The notes beneath the pieces are model-generated. The model ran no database searches. It saw only the letters and a list, made by a program, of their open reading frames with translations, and was not told where the DNA came from. The position numbers and the translations under genes are program-made. DNA of 64,000 nucleotides from Allacma fusca (taxonomy: Eukaryota; Arthropoda; Collembola; Symphypleona; Sminthuridae), in the NCBI GenBank assembly GCA_947179485.1, contig OX359250.1, positions 29,894,654-29,958,653 of the forward strand. The letters are read 5' to 3'. Shown in pieces: positions 22,101-33,269 of this stretch; within the stretch, counting starts at the first letter, position 1; every line of letters starts with the position of its first letter.

Positions 22101-23193
22101 CTGTATATTAAAATATAGTATCCCAGGTTGAAGCAAACGTGACTTCTCCGTATAAATCAACATAAACATCATATATATATATGTTATAAGTATTGATCGA
22201 ATTGTAAATAACTTGAAAGTGATGGAGATACTGAACCAGTAGGAAGTCTTACCAGGATAAATGAATCCTAAAACCGTCAAAATGAATATGCAGATAGTAA
22301 TAAGACCGCTGGTAGTGCACGACGATACGGAGACTTTTTCAAAACAATCAATTTCACAAAACAGCCAATCCCACAGTCACACAAACTTAATTTTCAATGT
22401 TCATTAAAAACAATAATTTAAATGTCAGTTCTCACACCATCAAAAACAACACGATCACCGTATTTCTCGCCTCATGTATAATAATTTTCCCTAATTCACG
22501 CTATCAAAATTTTGCAGTACGTTGAAAAACTAGATGACAAAGGCTACGTACAATCGTTTCAAATGAATACCTAATGTAGAGCAATGGCTGCATGACAGTT
22601 GAAGGTAATAAAAAGGAAACTTTGTTTCGATTCGCGCCGTTTATGTTGGCGCCATGTTCATGCGTAGTAAATGTCATGGATGCAGTGTATGTTGAGATGT
22701 ACAATGTACACATTCATTTTCGCCGTGCAACAATTCTATATACACAACAACATTTTTTATATATAAGTATAATCATTGTTTTCCCAATTTAGAATTGACC
22801 AGATCGGGTTATCGGGTATGGAGTCTGGACTACAGGTCTTTTTCCTGAACTGGATAAATGAGCTTGAGCTGGCAACTGATAATGATATCCAGATTCTTTA
22901 CAGGTTTTCTGTCAATTACTATAATTATACCACTATCGATAAGACATTGTACGTTACTTAATTAAGCATAGGAAACAAAAATAATAACAAAAATTTTAAA
23001 GGATTACTTTAGCCGTAGCAGTAGCGACTTGAGACAATTATACAAAAACGAAAAAAATATAAAACGTTACAATGTATAAATTCTTGGATACAATAATTAT
23101 GAATGCGGACAATAGTATATCGTTCTTCGAATTGAAACAATTGTTATATAAATAATAATGATCAATCGCTTTCCTCCCAACTTAAATATTATT

Positions 23194-23427
23194 AGGGAGT
23201 TAGCGCACCCTTTAGATGAGGGAAACTTATAAAACTTATATAGCGAAAGTGACGTCACTTTTCGCTACGCACGTGATCATGACATCACTTTCCATAACTT
23301 ATGGAACGTATAGAGCTGCTGTATAAGTTTCGTTCATTCCGTAAACTTATAAAGTAGCGAAAAGTGACGTCACTTTTGCTTTATAAGTTTATAAGTTTCC
23401 CTCATCTAAAGGGTGCGCTAACTCCCT
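23194..23427. mobile_element. Palindromic MITE with 38-bp inverted ends
   Basis: The first 38 bp (from AGGGAGTTAGCGCACCC) are repeated in reverse at the end (GGGTGCGCTAACTCCCT). ATT flanks both sides, a possible 3-bp duplication. A second inner inverted repeat carries AAAGTGACGTCACTTTT, so the whole element can fold into one hairpin. Superfamily not assigned. Confidence 0.85.
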
Positions 23428-23846
23428 ATTAACTTTGGATTTTTCTTTCAGTTAGATGATTACCATTTACTGCTAGAAAAGTGGAGCACTATAGAGATAA
23501 CTTCACTGTTGAAGCAATAATACTACTGGAATACTTATACACACTTCCAAAAATATTTACTTACTTGAAGTTTAGTGAAATACACAGTAGTTGAACATGC
23601 ATGTTACTACATTTTTAAAGCATATACTGCCTTTGGGGTCTGTGTTATTTTGCGTTACATGTCTATATGCTTTTCTGTCGTTTAGAGAAAAAAACAATTA
23701 TTGCAAATTGTATGTGTAGTACAACAATATAAGGGACTGTGATAACGTACCCATTTATAAAAGCAAAATTTTTACACTATCTATTCAATAATCGTTCTGC
23801 ACGAACATACAATATGGTCATTACACCTAGTATATGCAGTAGAAAG

Positions 23847-25394
23847 CAAAGGTGTCCACCTATCCTATTTATAGGCCTATATATAGGATAAAAATAGGCA
23901 GGATGCAAAATCCAAGTAATTATAGGTAGCAGAGCTGCTTGCAGGTATCAGGTAGTACCTGAAAAATACCCGTCGGGTCGGGTTCGGGTCGGGTTCGGGT
24001 CAGCTACAAAAAAAAGTACCTGAGATTCGGGTCAAGTGCGGGTACATCCAGGATCCGCACCTGATATTAGAGGTCGGGTTACGATCAAGTTCGGGTTTAA
24101 AAAATATACCTGAGCTCAATGTCAGGTACAGGTTCGGTACGACGAATTCAAAATACCTGAACCCGAACTTGCAATTTCAGGTATTTTGCAAGTATTTTTT
24201 TACCTTAATAATTTAACTTTAAGTTCACGTGAATGAAACTTTCAGGCTGATCTGAACGTTAATGTCACATGGCTGAAGGAAACGTGTTTAGTGATGCGTG
24301 AGAGCCGCCATATCAATTAAATTAACAAACAACCTAACTTTGCTAATTAATTTCATGATATAGCCTTAGCGTTGTAGCAGACATAGACATGGATTTGAAA
24401 AAAATTTCGTGTATACTTGTGCCTTAACTTCGTTAAAATTTGAAAAGCATGATGATTATCTGCGGTCTGTTTCTAAAGCTATCACTCAGAGAATACTTAG
24501 GGAAGCTTTAATAGATGTTCCCATTCTTTTTGTGCTGCTTGTCACTTAAAATTAGTACAAGTTTTTGCATTTGTAACTTAACGTGTAAATAATATTTACT
24601 TTGATAAAGCCTTAGGATAGAATTTATGTTTGTAAGTTTCCTCTGACAAAATAATTGAAAGTCGGGTTCGGGTTCAGGTTCGGGTTCAAGTTCGGGTCGG
24701 GTTTGTTTTGAGATCCGCACCTCAGGTATTTTTGTATCAGGTATTACTAGGCTACCCGCACCTGAACCAGCACCTGCGGATATTAACTCGGATCCGGAGG
24801 GCCAAGTTCGGGTCAACGAAAAAAATTAACCTGATATTTCAGGTGCGGGTCGGGTTCAGGTGCGGATCTTGATTTTTTGCTACCTGAAAGCAGTTCTGAT
24901 AGGTAGTAAAATAGGGTGCAGTAATTACCGCTAAAATTAATCCTATATTATATGTAGGAGCTGCAAGAGTTCACTTTTTATGTAGGAACAAGGTAGGCAG
25001 TTTGTGAAGGTAAAAATAGGCATATTTAATAATCTATTGGCAAATTTGTCAAGCAATTATTTGATTTAACCTTATAATAAATCTCAAAAATATTCTTCAA
25101 ATACGTGACATTTTAGTAGTTCAATTTTTTTCATGTGTTACGATTGCACGTATACATACATAGATGATTCTTAGTTGAAAAAATAAACCTTTATAGGCTA
25201 AAACTAGGTCTTTATGGGCTAAAAAATAGGTCTTTATAGGCTAAAAAATAGGCACAAACATTACAGGAGTATATATGTAGGCAAATAGGTAGGCAATTTA
25301 TTTTTGATAAATAATGTAGGTTAATATGTAGGGAAGGCAAAGCTGCAAAAAATATGTAGTATTTTAGGTAGGCTGAACCTTTTGGACACCTTTG
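23847..25394. mobile_element. hAT element, TATAGG-word family
   Basis: Inverted ends CAAAGGTGTCC / GGACACCTTTG with a perfect 8-bp duplication GTAGAAAG (23,839-23,846 and 25,395-25,402). The outer parts are AAAATAGG / TAGGCA words. It inserted beside the PI4KA-derived exon at 25,480 and hosts a nested hAT element at 23,940-24,898. Confidence 0.93.
23940..24898. mobile_element. Nested hAT element, GGGTTCGGGTC-word family
   Basis: Ends CAGAGCTGCTTGCAGGTA and the reverse of CAGAACTGCTTTCAGGTA, flanked by perfect 8-bp ATAGGTAG (23,932-23,939 and 24,899-24,906). Both arms are arrays of TCGGGTTCGGGTC and CCTGAACCC words. The middle is unique and non-coding. Confidence 0.93.
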
Positions 25395-25640
25395 GTAGAA
25401 AGGTTTGATTAGTTCTTTGTTCCCGAACCATGGTCGATAGCTCCTGGATAATTTCCTGTAGGTGTTGTTGAACACGTACCGTGGCGGAATAGCGGGACGG
25501 GTGGGCATCCATGGATCCAACCACAGCAGCAATTGAAGCGAGCTAAGAAAGGAGCTTTGGCAGCACTACATAAAATAAAACAAAACGCATCAATTTTTGT
25601 ACTGAATATACCTACAATACCTACAGCTGATTTGTCTTAC

Positions 25641-25914
25641 CTATGCATAGGCGTCCGACTTTTCGCATCGATGTCAATAAAAAGAGCTTCAGGATTTGAC
25701 GGAAGATAACAACCTCGTTTGACCTCCACCTTAGCGAGTTCTTCCAAGCATGCTTTCTTTCTTTCAGGTCCATTTGGGTATGTGCGAATCGCACCATAAA
25801 TGCCAGTAATTTTCTCAAGAAAGCCAAACTCTCGCTCATAAAATTCCTTTGCTGGTCCGGAAAGAGAGGACCGAATTACTCCAATCAAACTCTCAAGAGT
25901 ATCGCCCAATGTAG
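25641..25914 (-). pseudogene. PI4KA: PI4KA-like block, residues before the kinase domain
   Basis: Acceptor TTATAG and donor CATAG|GTAAG. The frame is open and carries [37 protein letters not shown] and [19 protein letters not shown], the best-conserved PI4KA landmark upstream of the catalytic domain. It joins in phase to 25,565 ([11 protein letters not shown]), after which the protein loses all similarity. Confidence 0.92.
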
Positions 25915-27025
25915 CTATAATAAAATTAAACGTTCAAAACATTATCTACATTCACACAACTACATCTATACGCAAAACGTTTTAAAGAATTACGATCTAT
26001 AAATCGAATAAATAATTAATCCATCGGTAAATTTGACTCACTAACCCCTTAGATTAAACTGAAATTAAAATAAGGTGTCAAATAAACCAAGTGCTTCTCA
26101 AACAACAAGAACAACTCAGAATCAAATATACACAGTGCAACTCCCTTCTATATATTGGAAAATTGGACCTGAGCCTGAGACGAATCATCTCACAACCAGC
26201 ACTAGAACATTGGAGAGCAAAGCTATAAGAGAGGAGATTTGAAGGGGTAGTTATACTGCTCAAATCTCCACCTAATGATTTTTTCCTCTCTATAGCCAAC
26301 TCAAAAGGCAATCTCGTCTCATTTTCTATCGAATTTCCTAACTGTTTCTATAAGTGGATGATGACAAACAAGTCAATAAATTCATAAATTCAATATTATC
26401 CCACCCTTAAATTGTTTTATTTGAGGTCTCAATGCGTTGCACGAAGAGGTGTCGATGCAAACGAAGACGGAAATCGAGAAATTCGGAAACAACATTTTCA
26501 CCAACTGAGAACGCATCGATCATTGAAAACACCCTTAGGAAGCCCAACATCAAGTCGGCCTGCCGTTAAGAAATGAACCTCTCACAAATTACCAATCAGG
26601 ATTTAGTCGACCATTCTATTGAAATTCCATTAAGTAAACTTCCTCAATGAGCCTCTCAACAATCCTTAAACCTCATCGGTAAAATCAACCTAACCAACCA
26701 CATGTGACCGGCCATATGTGACCCAAAATAAAAATTCCCGTAAATATTGCCTATATGTTGATAAAGCTCCAAAATTTGTTCGCTATTTTGAATCTACTGT
26801 TCCTTATTTGACTAGAGTTAAACAAATTAGATCTTATTGAAACATTTTTTTGAGTATGCGGTTTGAATTAAGTTCTTTTTGTGTCAGTTGACATATGCAT
26901 TTACGATTATAATATTAATGTCATTGCTATCTTCATGCTAGCTACCTAATGATCACATCATTTGTAAAGGTGCTAGTTGTGCGTATGCTGTTATTGACAA
27001 AATAAATCATTATCATTATCATTAT

Positions 27026-27143
27026 CTCGTTCACGTCCTTCCTCATCCAAATAGATGTTAGTCTGCATGTTCCAAATAAGCTGATGAGCAACAAGTTGCG
27101 ACCTTAGTGCAATCTTGTTGATGAACTCAGCAACATAACCCAT
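27026..27143 (-). pseudogene. PI4KA: PI4KA-like block ([21 protein letters not shown])
   Basis: Acceptor ATTTTTTAG, then [20 protein letters not shown] and [18 protein letters not shown]. The 3' border runs into an ATTATC microsatellite (27,005-27,030), so the donor is unclear. Confidence 0.85.
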
Positions 27144-27215
27144 CTAAAAAATTGCTAAGATTAATACTGGTTTTAAATCTGGGGCTATTCGAGCAGTTTT
27201 AGAGATATTAATTAC

Positions 27216-27391
27216 CGTATCATGTCTAAGGGATTGAACCAATTGTGTAATGTAAAGCAAAACAGCATCGGCGGGATACCAATTCAGGGACCTGCATACT
27301 GTGCAGTTATTGGATGTGGTGGAAACTGTCTACTGAAGAATGAAAGCGCTCGAATCGGTCAGCACGATGCCCAATTGAGCAAAGAAGATAA
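27216..27391 (-). pseudogene. PI4KA: PI4KA-like block with stop and frame change
   Basis: Acceptor TTTTTCCAG and donor ACG|GTAATT. Similarity starts LSSLLNWAS, then an in-frame TGA, then LSFFSRQFPPHPITAQYA. The frame breaks near 27,275 and similarity resumes one frame over (YPADAVLLYITQLVQSLRHD). One nonsense and one frameshift in 59 codons make loss of function plain. Confidence 0.88.
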
Positions 27392-27473
27392 CTGGAAAAA
27401 TGTTCACGTACATAAATTAATTAGCTTACAAAATTCGCTAAAATTCCGGCTTCATTTTTATTTAGTTGCTCAC

Positions 27474-27785
27474 CTCCGGAGAATCATTCAGAACTACATC
27501 AGTTGTGACTAAATACATCTGTGATTCAGGAATATGGATGATCATATCTGGATAATTCCGAACTAAATTGGAAACCTCGTCAGCGATTACTGATTTTTCA
27601 GGAGATTTTAATCTTTTCGACATGTAAACAGCCATTACTGGACTGACTTCCCACGCCAGCCTAACAGAGTCCATCCACGGCTTATCTGACGACTTCATAA
27701 GCCTCCAAGTATTGATAGTAGCTTCGCCAGCTACCAACAACTCAGTAGAATTGAGGGGATTGTGCCAAGCCATTACAATATCGAT
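27474..27785 (-). pseudogene. PI4KA: PI4KA-like block (MAWHNPLNSTELL)
   Basis: Acceptor TATATTAG and donor GGAG|GTGAGC bound a fully open frame of 104 codons. It holds AWHNPL, VRLAWEVSPVMAV, DEVSNLVRNYPDMI and IPESQMYLVTTDVVLNDSPE, in the PI4KA order. No lesion is seen in this block. Confidence 0.9.
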
Positions 27786-28232
27786 CTAATATACAATTTA
27801 TACACTAAATTTGTTAACAACGAAAGGAATTCTTATAAACAAGATATACAAGTTTTACTCCTAAGTTATCTCTTGAGCCTAAAGTTCCAAGATGAGATTT
27901 CTTTTTGTTATATATTCTTTAACAGAATCCTTTGAAATTTCCATTTGAATGTTTATACATTGTATTCATCCATCCATCACCGAACCGAATTTCGCTTGCA
28001 GTGGCTGTTGGATGATTATCTTTGGTCTTCAAAATGAAAAAAAAATTTACGGATCAAGTCAGCACCCCAACGTAAGTGTAAATTACATTAAAAGTTACGT
28101 TTATGTAAGATTTTGTTTCTTTTCAGTTAATGACAGAGAAAGATAATTGACAGAAACCCCCTTCTAAGATTCTACAGAGCTACAACTTACCAGTGTTGCA
28201 CTTGGGTAGCTAAGAGTTTAGTTATCAACTGT

Positions 28233-30343
28233 CAGTGCTCGGCACGGGTACGAAAAATCGGTACCCGTACCCGTATCCGTAACCGAAGTGCGGGTATTTC
28301 AATAACTGGTATCTATACCCGTACCCATATCCGAGTATCCGGGTACAAATTTTTCGTATCCGTACCCGCAATGTTATCTCAATGCATGTACCTGTACCCG
28401 TATTGTACCCGTACCCGAAAATACTTGAAAATAGTACCCATACTCGGGTATCTCAGTGTCGTACCCGTACTCGTACCCGGGTACTTTATCCAGATTTGTT
28501 TTAATGTAATACATAGTACTTTATATGTAATAATGTACGACACCTGAGTGGGTAATTTTGACTAGCTAGAGAGGTATTTGACATTATATATTTTTATTGA
28601 AGAGTAGAAAACTATACGCGTTTTTGATTCGAAGTAAAATTATCCCCATTTGATTGTTTATGGGCTGATGGGCGAAGTATTTTATAGCACCCAGTCCATA
28701 TGTACATGCATTTTTGGCTTGGGACTTGGCGACTCGATTTTTCACTTCTTGATTTATTCGGCCTTTTACATTAATTTTCTCACCTCAGTAGCTCTGTGTA
28801 CATGTAACTCATTAATATCTTGTTACAAATATCCGTCTTTTCCTAATCAACTACCAATTTCAAAAAATATCTTGCCATCCAACTCAACGGAACTCTAATT
28901 TTTAAATTGTATTCATTGTGGCTAATGAAGTATCATGTGCATACTAGGCATTGGCATTCCGATATAGCCATACGATATTATCGTCCATATCGTACATTTT
29001 TCGAAACGATAATTGAACGATAATTCTCGTAAACTTTGAACGATATATCGGTCAGTTTTCATATCGTAATAATCGTAACGTTGTTCAATTCCCCAAATAA
29101 TGATTCACCCCCAACATTTTAATGTGTATTAACTAATTGAAAACATCATGTCATTCAGCTCATAATAATACCATGTATATTTCTGGTTTCCTCAAAACAT
29201 ACGTCAAAACACAGGTGTAACTTACGGGATTTGCTCATTGTTAGAGCCAGTTTTTCTGTAATTAATACCAAGTTTGTTTCTGCTGGAACCAAAACATACT
29301 TGGTGGAACCTGCGTGATTCCTTATTGTTCTCACCAGTTTCAGAAAAATTAATACCAATTATGCTGTCAGTGGGGTTAAAATATACTTGGTTTGCCTTAC
29401 GTATATCCTCATTGTCAGTACCAGTTCTCATTCAATTAATACCAACTGTAGTCTCGGTGTTCCGATTGGGATAAGTAAAAAGAAAAGTTCTTTGATAATT
29501 TTCCGAACAATGCATTTTTGTGGCAATTTTTGTTATGAACAGTAGTAATAAGGTGAGTATTTAATTAATAGTCAATACCTCAGCAGTGTTGGTCGATTAT
29601 TTTTGCAATTTATATTATTGACCGATGCGTTTCAAATTGAAAAAAATATCGTTATATCGTCCTTCGATATTGTTATCGTCATTTTTAGGATGAACGATAA
29701 CGATATTTAAAAAATGACCGATATGCCAATGCCTAGTGCATACGTGTCAATCAGACTATTTATGCAATTAGTAAAAAATTACTACATTATGAAGACGTTT
29801 TGTATAAAATTTCGTTGAATCCTATTCTCCACTTCTATTTTGATATTATTCATCGTCTGTTTATTAATTATTCTTCCTAAAATCTATTTCCATAAAAATA
29901 TATATTATAGATATAAATATATATTTTAGCAACAGTCTGAAATACATATACTGCATGTTGTAAGGTTAAAAGGGTATTAACAATAAGCTATAAGTATTCA
30001 GAATTACTAAAAATACCGACAGAATTTTCCAACGGAAGTTCCATTATTTTCATAAAATTCATCAAAATGTCTCAAATCTCAACATATCCAAATACTCGGG
30101 TACAATGGTCGCGGGTACGGGTAAATGACACCATTATACCCGTACCCGGTGGGTATATACCCATTTTAAAATCCTTGTACCCGTACCCATACCCGTATCC
30201 GTACCCGAAATTTTGAGCAGACCAAAGTGTACCCGGGTAGTACCCGGAATTGTTCGGGTACACAAAATCCGTACCCGGGTAGTACCCATACCCGTACCCA
30301 TACCCGTTTACCCGAGTATTACCCATACCCGTGCCGAGCACTG
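28233..30343. mobile_element. hAT element, GTACCC-word family, second copy
   Basis: Same termini as 18,214-19,513 (CAGTGCTCGGCACGGGTA and reverse). Target duplication TCAACTGT is perfect (28,225-28,232 and 30,344-30,351). It differs from the first copy mainly by a nested element at 28,945-29,735; without it the two lengths are 1,300 and about 1,312 bp and sequence agreement is very high. It sits inside the PI4KA pseudogene. Confidence 0.96.
28945..29735. mobile_element. Nested hAT element, CGATAT-word family
   Basis: Ends TAGGCATTGGCAT / ATGCCAATGCCTA with perfect 8-bp GTGCATAC on both sides (28,937-28,944 and 29,736-29,743). Arms are AACGATAT / ATATCGTT words. The centre (29,230-29,470) holds an 87-bp direct repeat in about 2.7 copies (ATTAATACCAA at 29,261, 29,348 and 29,435). 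Confidence 0.93.
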
Positions 30344-30351
30344 TCAACTGT

Positions 30352-30640
30352 GGACAAGTTTAAGGGACGAATGTATTTCTTGTCATTATTCAAGATTTGC
30401 CAGAACTTCCTCACTGCATGGAGATCCATCCGCAGCACAGTTGATTCCCGAGTTCGACTAGCATAATATTGGCAGAAGTAGTCGAAGCAAGCACAGTAAA
30501 TTCTTTCTCAGATCACAGTTTTCTTTAATGCTGAATGCCTCATTGAGTCATTTTGCAGCAATGTCAATGCACTACTGAGAAGTCTATATCTAGGACGAAT
30601 CGCTTCAACATGTCGAGTTCTAACCTTCACAGGCAGCAAG
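30352..30640 (-). pseudogene. PI4KA: PI4KA-like block with CGA-to-TGA type nonsense
   Basis: RHVEAIRPRYRLLSSALTLL leads into a TGA and then ERIYCACFDYFCQYY and KFWQILNNDKKYIRP. The TGA falls where the family has Arg, as expected from CpG decay of CGA. The downstream end is cut by the hAT element at 30,343, and the frame does not match the LITKLLATQVQ piece at 28,184-28,224. Confidence 0.85.
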
Positions 30641-30788
30641 AGGACTATGTAATTTATACATGGGAGAGAATATACCGATTCTCGTTTCTAACGTACACTG
30701 AAAATAATAATTAAAACATGAAGAAAAAATATAAGCACGCTCTTATGAGTACATTAATGAATCAGAATTTGTCACTTTGCAAACTCAC

Positions 30789-30946
30789 CTGCCAGGCACC
30801 TAACATTTCTTGTAAAAATGGCAACATTAAATCACTTCTTGCAGATAATAACCATTGCCAGCATTCACAAGCGGTCATGAGTATTTTCTCAGTAAACTTA
30901 GCGACTGGTGCCCAGCACACCACATGGAGAAGTTGGCGGTGCAAAC
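30789..30946 (-). pseudogene. PI4KA: PI4KA-like block (LLHVVCWAPV)
   Basis: Acceptor TTTGCAG and donor TGGCAG|GTGAGT. The block encodes LHRQLLHVVCWAPVAKFTE, ACECWQWLLSARSDLMLPFL and QEMLGAWQ, a conserved PI4KA helical segment. It is open throughout. Confidence 0.88.
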
Positions 30947-31017
30947 CTGCAAACATACATTTTTTTTTACTTGTTAGAATAACTGAAACAGCTTATAATT
31001 TCCATACATCACGACTT

Positions 31018-31304
31018 ACCTTCACATGAAATAACTAAGGAAGTTGTTGTCCATGTCCTTCAAACCGGTCATCCGGTATAACCTTCCTTAAAGCATCGTT
31101 TTCCGTTAAAATATTCAAAAGCGTGCTACAGATCTGTCCAAGTGGTTCCGCTCGAAGAAGGCCCTGTACTTGACCCATATATCTGTTTCGAAGGGCTAAT
31201 GATGACGGAAATTTGGCCAATGACGATTTCGTGCATTCTGGCCTTTTAACAAGTACTAGCATGCAAGCCATCCACCAAGGTGGATGGGAAAACTGGGATT
31301 GCAA
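31018..31304 (-). pseudogene. PI4KA: PI4KA-like block (LALRNRYMGQVQGLLRAE)
   Basis: Encodes SSLALRNRYMGQVQGLLRAE, the family's LRNRYxGEVxGMIR landmark, and then a poorly conserved helix. A TAG lies about five codons before the donor GAAG|GTAAGTC, so even this first block is disabled. No earlier PI4KA exon is seen beyond 31.3 kb. Confidence 0.82.
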
Positions 31305-31692
31305 TTATTTGTAAATCATAAAAAACATTTAATAATATATAATTATGCCGTTTTTACATAAAAGGCTGTTCTTCGTTTAAATAAATGCAGCGGATCCTTT
31401 AAACCCCCAACCCGTTTCGATTGGGTAAAATCTGTGACAGAAACCAACTTCGTCGCTTATTAATACATTCTTTTCATTACTTTCCTTGGAAAAAGCTAAA
31501 TTCAAAAATTTAATGTTTATTTTTAAAAAACCTCCTTTAAGGGGGTCCACTCTGGACTGGTCAGGGTAAAATAAAAAACAAAGGCCCTCAGATTCCATGC
31601 AGAAATGCCTTTCTATTTATTTGACAACTTATATGTTATTTCAAGTGTCCCGTCACTGACCTACATAAGCAATGGCTTAATATTCACTGTTT

Positions 31693-32288
31693 CAGGCCTG
31701 GCCTCAAGTTCGGTTCAACTCATGATTCGCACTTGAACTTGACCCGAACTTGATTATATCACCATAATTAAGATCCGAACTTGAACTTGATTTTTTAAAA
31801 GTAGGTACGAACCGGAGTAATCAAGTTCACATAATCAAGTTAATTTCGGCGAACTTGACCATGAATGGAACTTGACCATGAATGGAACTTGACCATGAAT
31901 GGAACTTGACCATGAACTTGACCATGAACTTGACCATGAACTTGACCATGAACTTGACCATGAACTTGACCATGGACTTGAATTTCTAGTTATAGTGTTG
32001 TATGTATACTTATAATTAGAAAGGCTAACAAACTACCTGAGATTTAATTTCCATTTATTTTTTAAAATTGAATATCAAAATTTAGAAGTAATGATTGATA
32101 AAACTTATAATAAGAGAATATAAAAATAACTAGATTTCCCGTAGAATTTTTTGAATGATGCATGGATTTCATCAAAATTGGTTTGAGATTTGAATTTCAA
32201 CCATCCCTTCAAGCACAGACAAACACAAATGATGTATTCTAACATTCTTTTATAGGAGTTAGTAGGTCTGTGCCAGGACAACTGAAAC

Positions 32289-32322
<34 letters not shown>

Positions 32323-33020
32323 GTATATACATATATATATATATATGAATACACTTACGAGCAGTGTTTGCAGCTGTATTTTTTTGTAGAATCGCAAAAT
32401 GTGAAATGCTTGTGGACCTTAGGTCATTTTTTCCGGCTACTTGATGCAGTTAGACTTCCAGGATCAGCATCTTCTTCGCACTGTTGAGACTTTTCAGATG
32501 TGCTCATTTTCCAGTTGTTTTTAAAATATGATTATTCAAAAATTTAAATCAAGTTAAAATTGAAAAGATGTTGTGAAGAAGAAAATACAACAGGATTTAG
32601 CTTGTAATATTTGAGCCCGGAGCACGTTGCTCGTTGAAAACACAGAAATACCGGTATAGCCTTGCACGCGAAAACGCTGTGATTTAAATTAGCGTTTACA
32701 GCTTCAGCAAGGACATCTGCATAAGAATGATTATCTACATCGTATTATATGAGTATAAGAACTTGACCATGAAAAGTCAAGTTCATGTTCATGGTTTTGG
32801 GGTTATGTGATCCGAACTTGATCATGGCATTGATGTCAAGTCTATAATGAAGACCTGACCATGAACTTGATTCGAGCCTTAAAATCAAGTTCAAATTTCA
32901 TGTTGACCCGAACTTGAGATTTCAGTGTCAAGTTCAAATTAACTTGTAACCCGAACTTGACTTGAACTTGAACTTGACCCGAACTTGTCAAGTTTTACTT
33001 GAACTTGAATGCCAGGCCTG
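31693..33020. mobile_element. hAT element, AACTTGACC-word family
   Basis: Ends CAGGCCTGGC / GCCAGGCCTG with perfect 8-bp CACTGTTT (31,685-31,692 and 33,021-33,028). Both arms are GAACTTGACC words on opposite strands, including a tidy 12-bp array (CATGAACTTGAC) at 31,910-31,975. The middle is unique. Related words at 54,110-54,380 mark a relative without clear ends. Confidence 0.94.
32290..32346. repeat. (TA)n microsatellite
   Basis: Two long AT dinucleotide runs separated by CCTGTATATAC inside the hAT element core. Confidence 0.9.
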
Positions 33021-33269
33021 CACTGTTTTACCTACATTTCGTAGGTTTTTGAAATAACTTCATTGTTGTATTGGCTGTATCTGTAGTCACAAATAAACAT
33101 CGCATGCAATTGGCGGTGTAGCTACGTATAAAACACTTAAGAAAACTAAACGCATCCTACTTTGTTAGCAACATTGCCACAGACTTTGGTCAAAATAGGA
33201 TTAGCTGTTTTTTTTAAACTGAAGCCTCTCCTTTTACTATTTTAGAATTGTTCTCAAACTTTTGAATAA

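Larger units (their letters stand above)
25480..31304 (-). pseudogene. PI4KA: Unprocessed PI4KA (phosphatidylinositol 4-kinase III alpha) pseudogene
   Basis: Exon-sized blocks on the minus strand follow the order of the C-terminal third of PI4KA: RNRYMGQVQGLLRAE (31.2 kb), LLHVVCWAPV...ACECWQWLL (30.8), YCACFDYF...KFWQILNNDKKY (30.4), LITKLLATQVQ (28.2), AWHNPL...AWEVSP (27.6), FFSRQFPPHPITAQYA (27.3), [20 protein letters not shown] (27.1), [15 protein letters not shown]...[10 protein letters not shown] (25.8) and [10 protein letters not shown] (25.5). Introns with GT/AG borders remain, so it arose by DNA duplication and not retroposition. Stops and frame changes occur in several blocks, and the catalytic kinase domain is absent. 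Two hAT insertions (28,233 and 23,847) fall in or beside it. The parent enzyme makes PI4P at the plasma membrane. Confidence 0.88.

Noticed and set aside
25212..25532. 106- and 67-residue minus ORFs over the last PI4KA block
   Set aside because: They cross the hAT terminus and lie in frames other than [10 protein letters not shown]; no family match.
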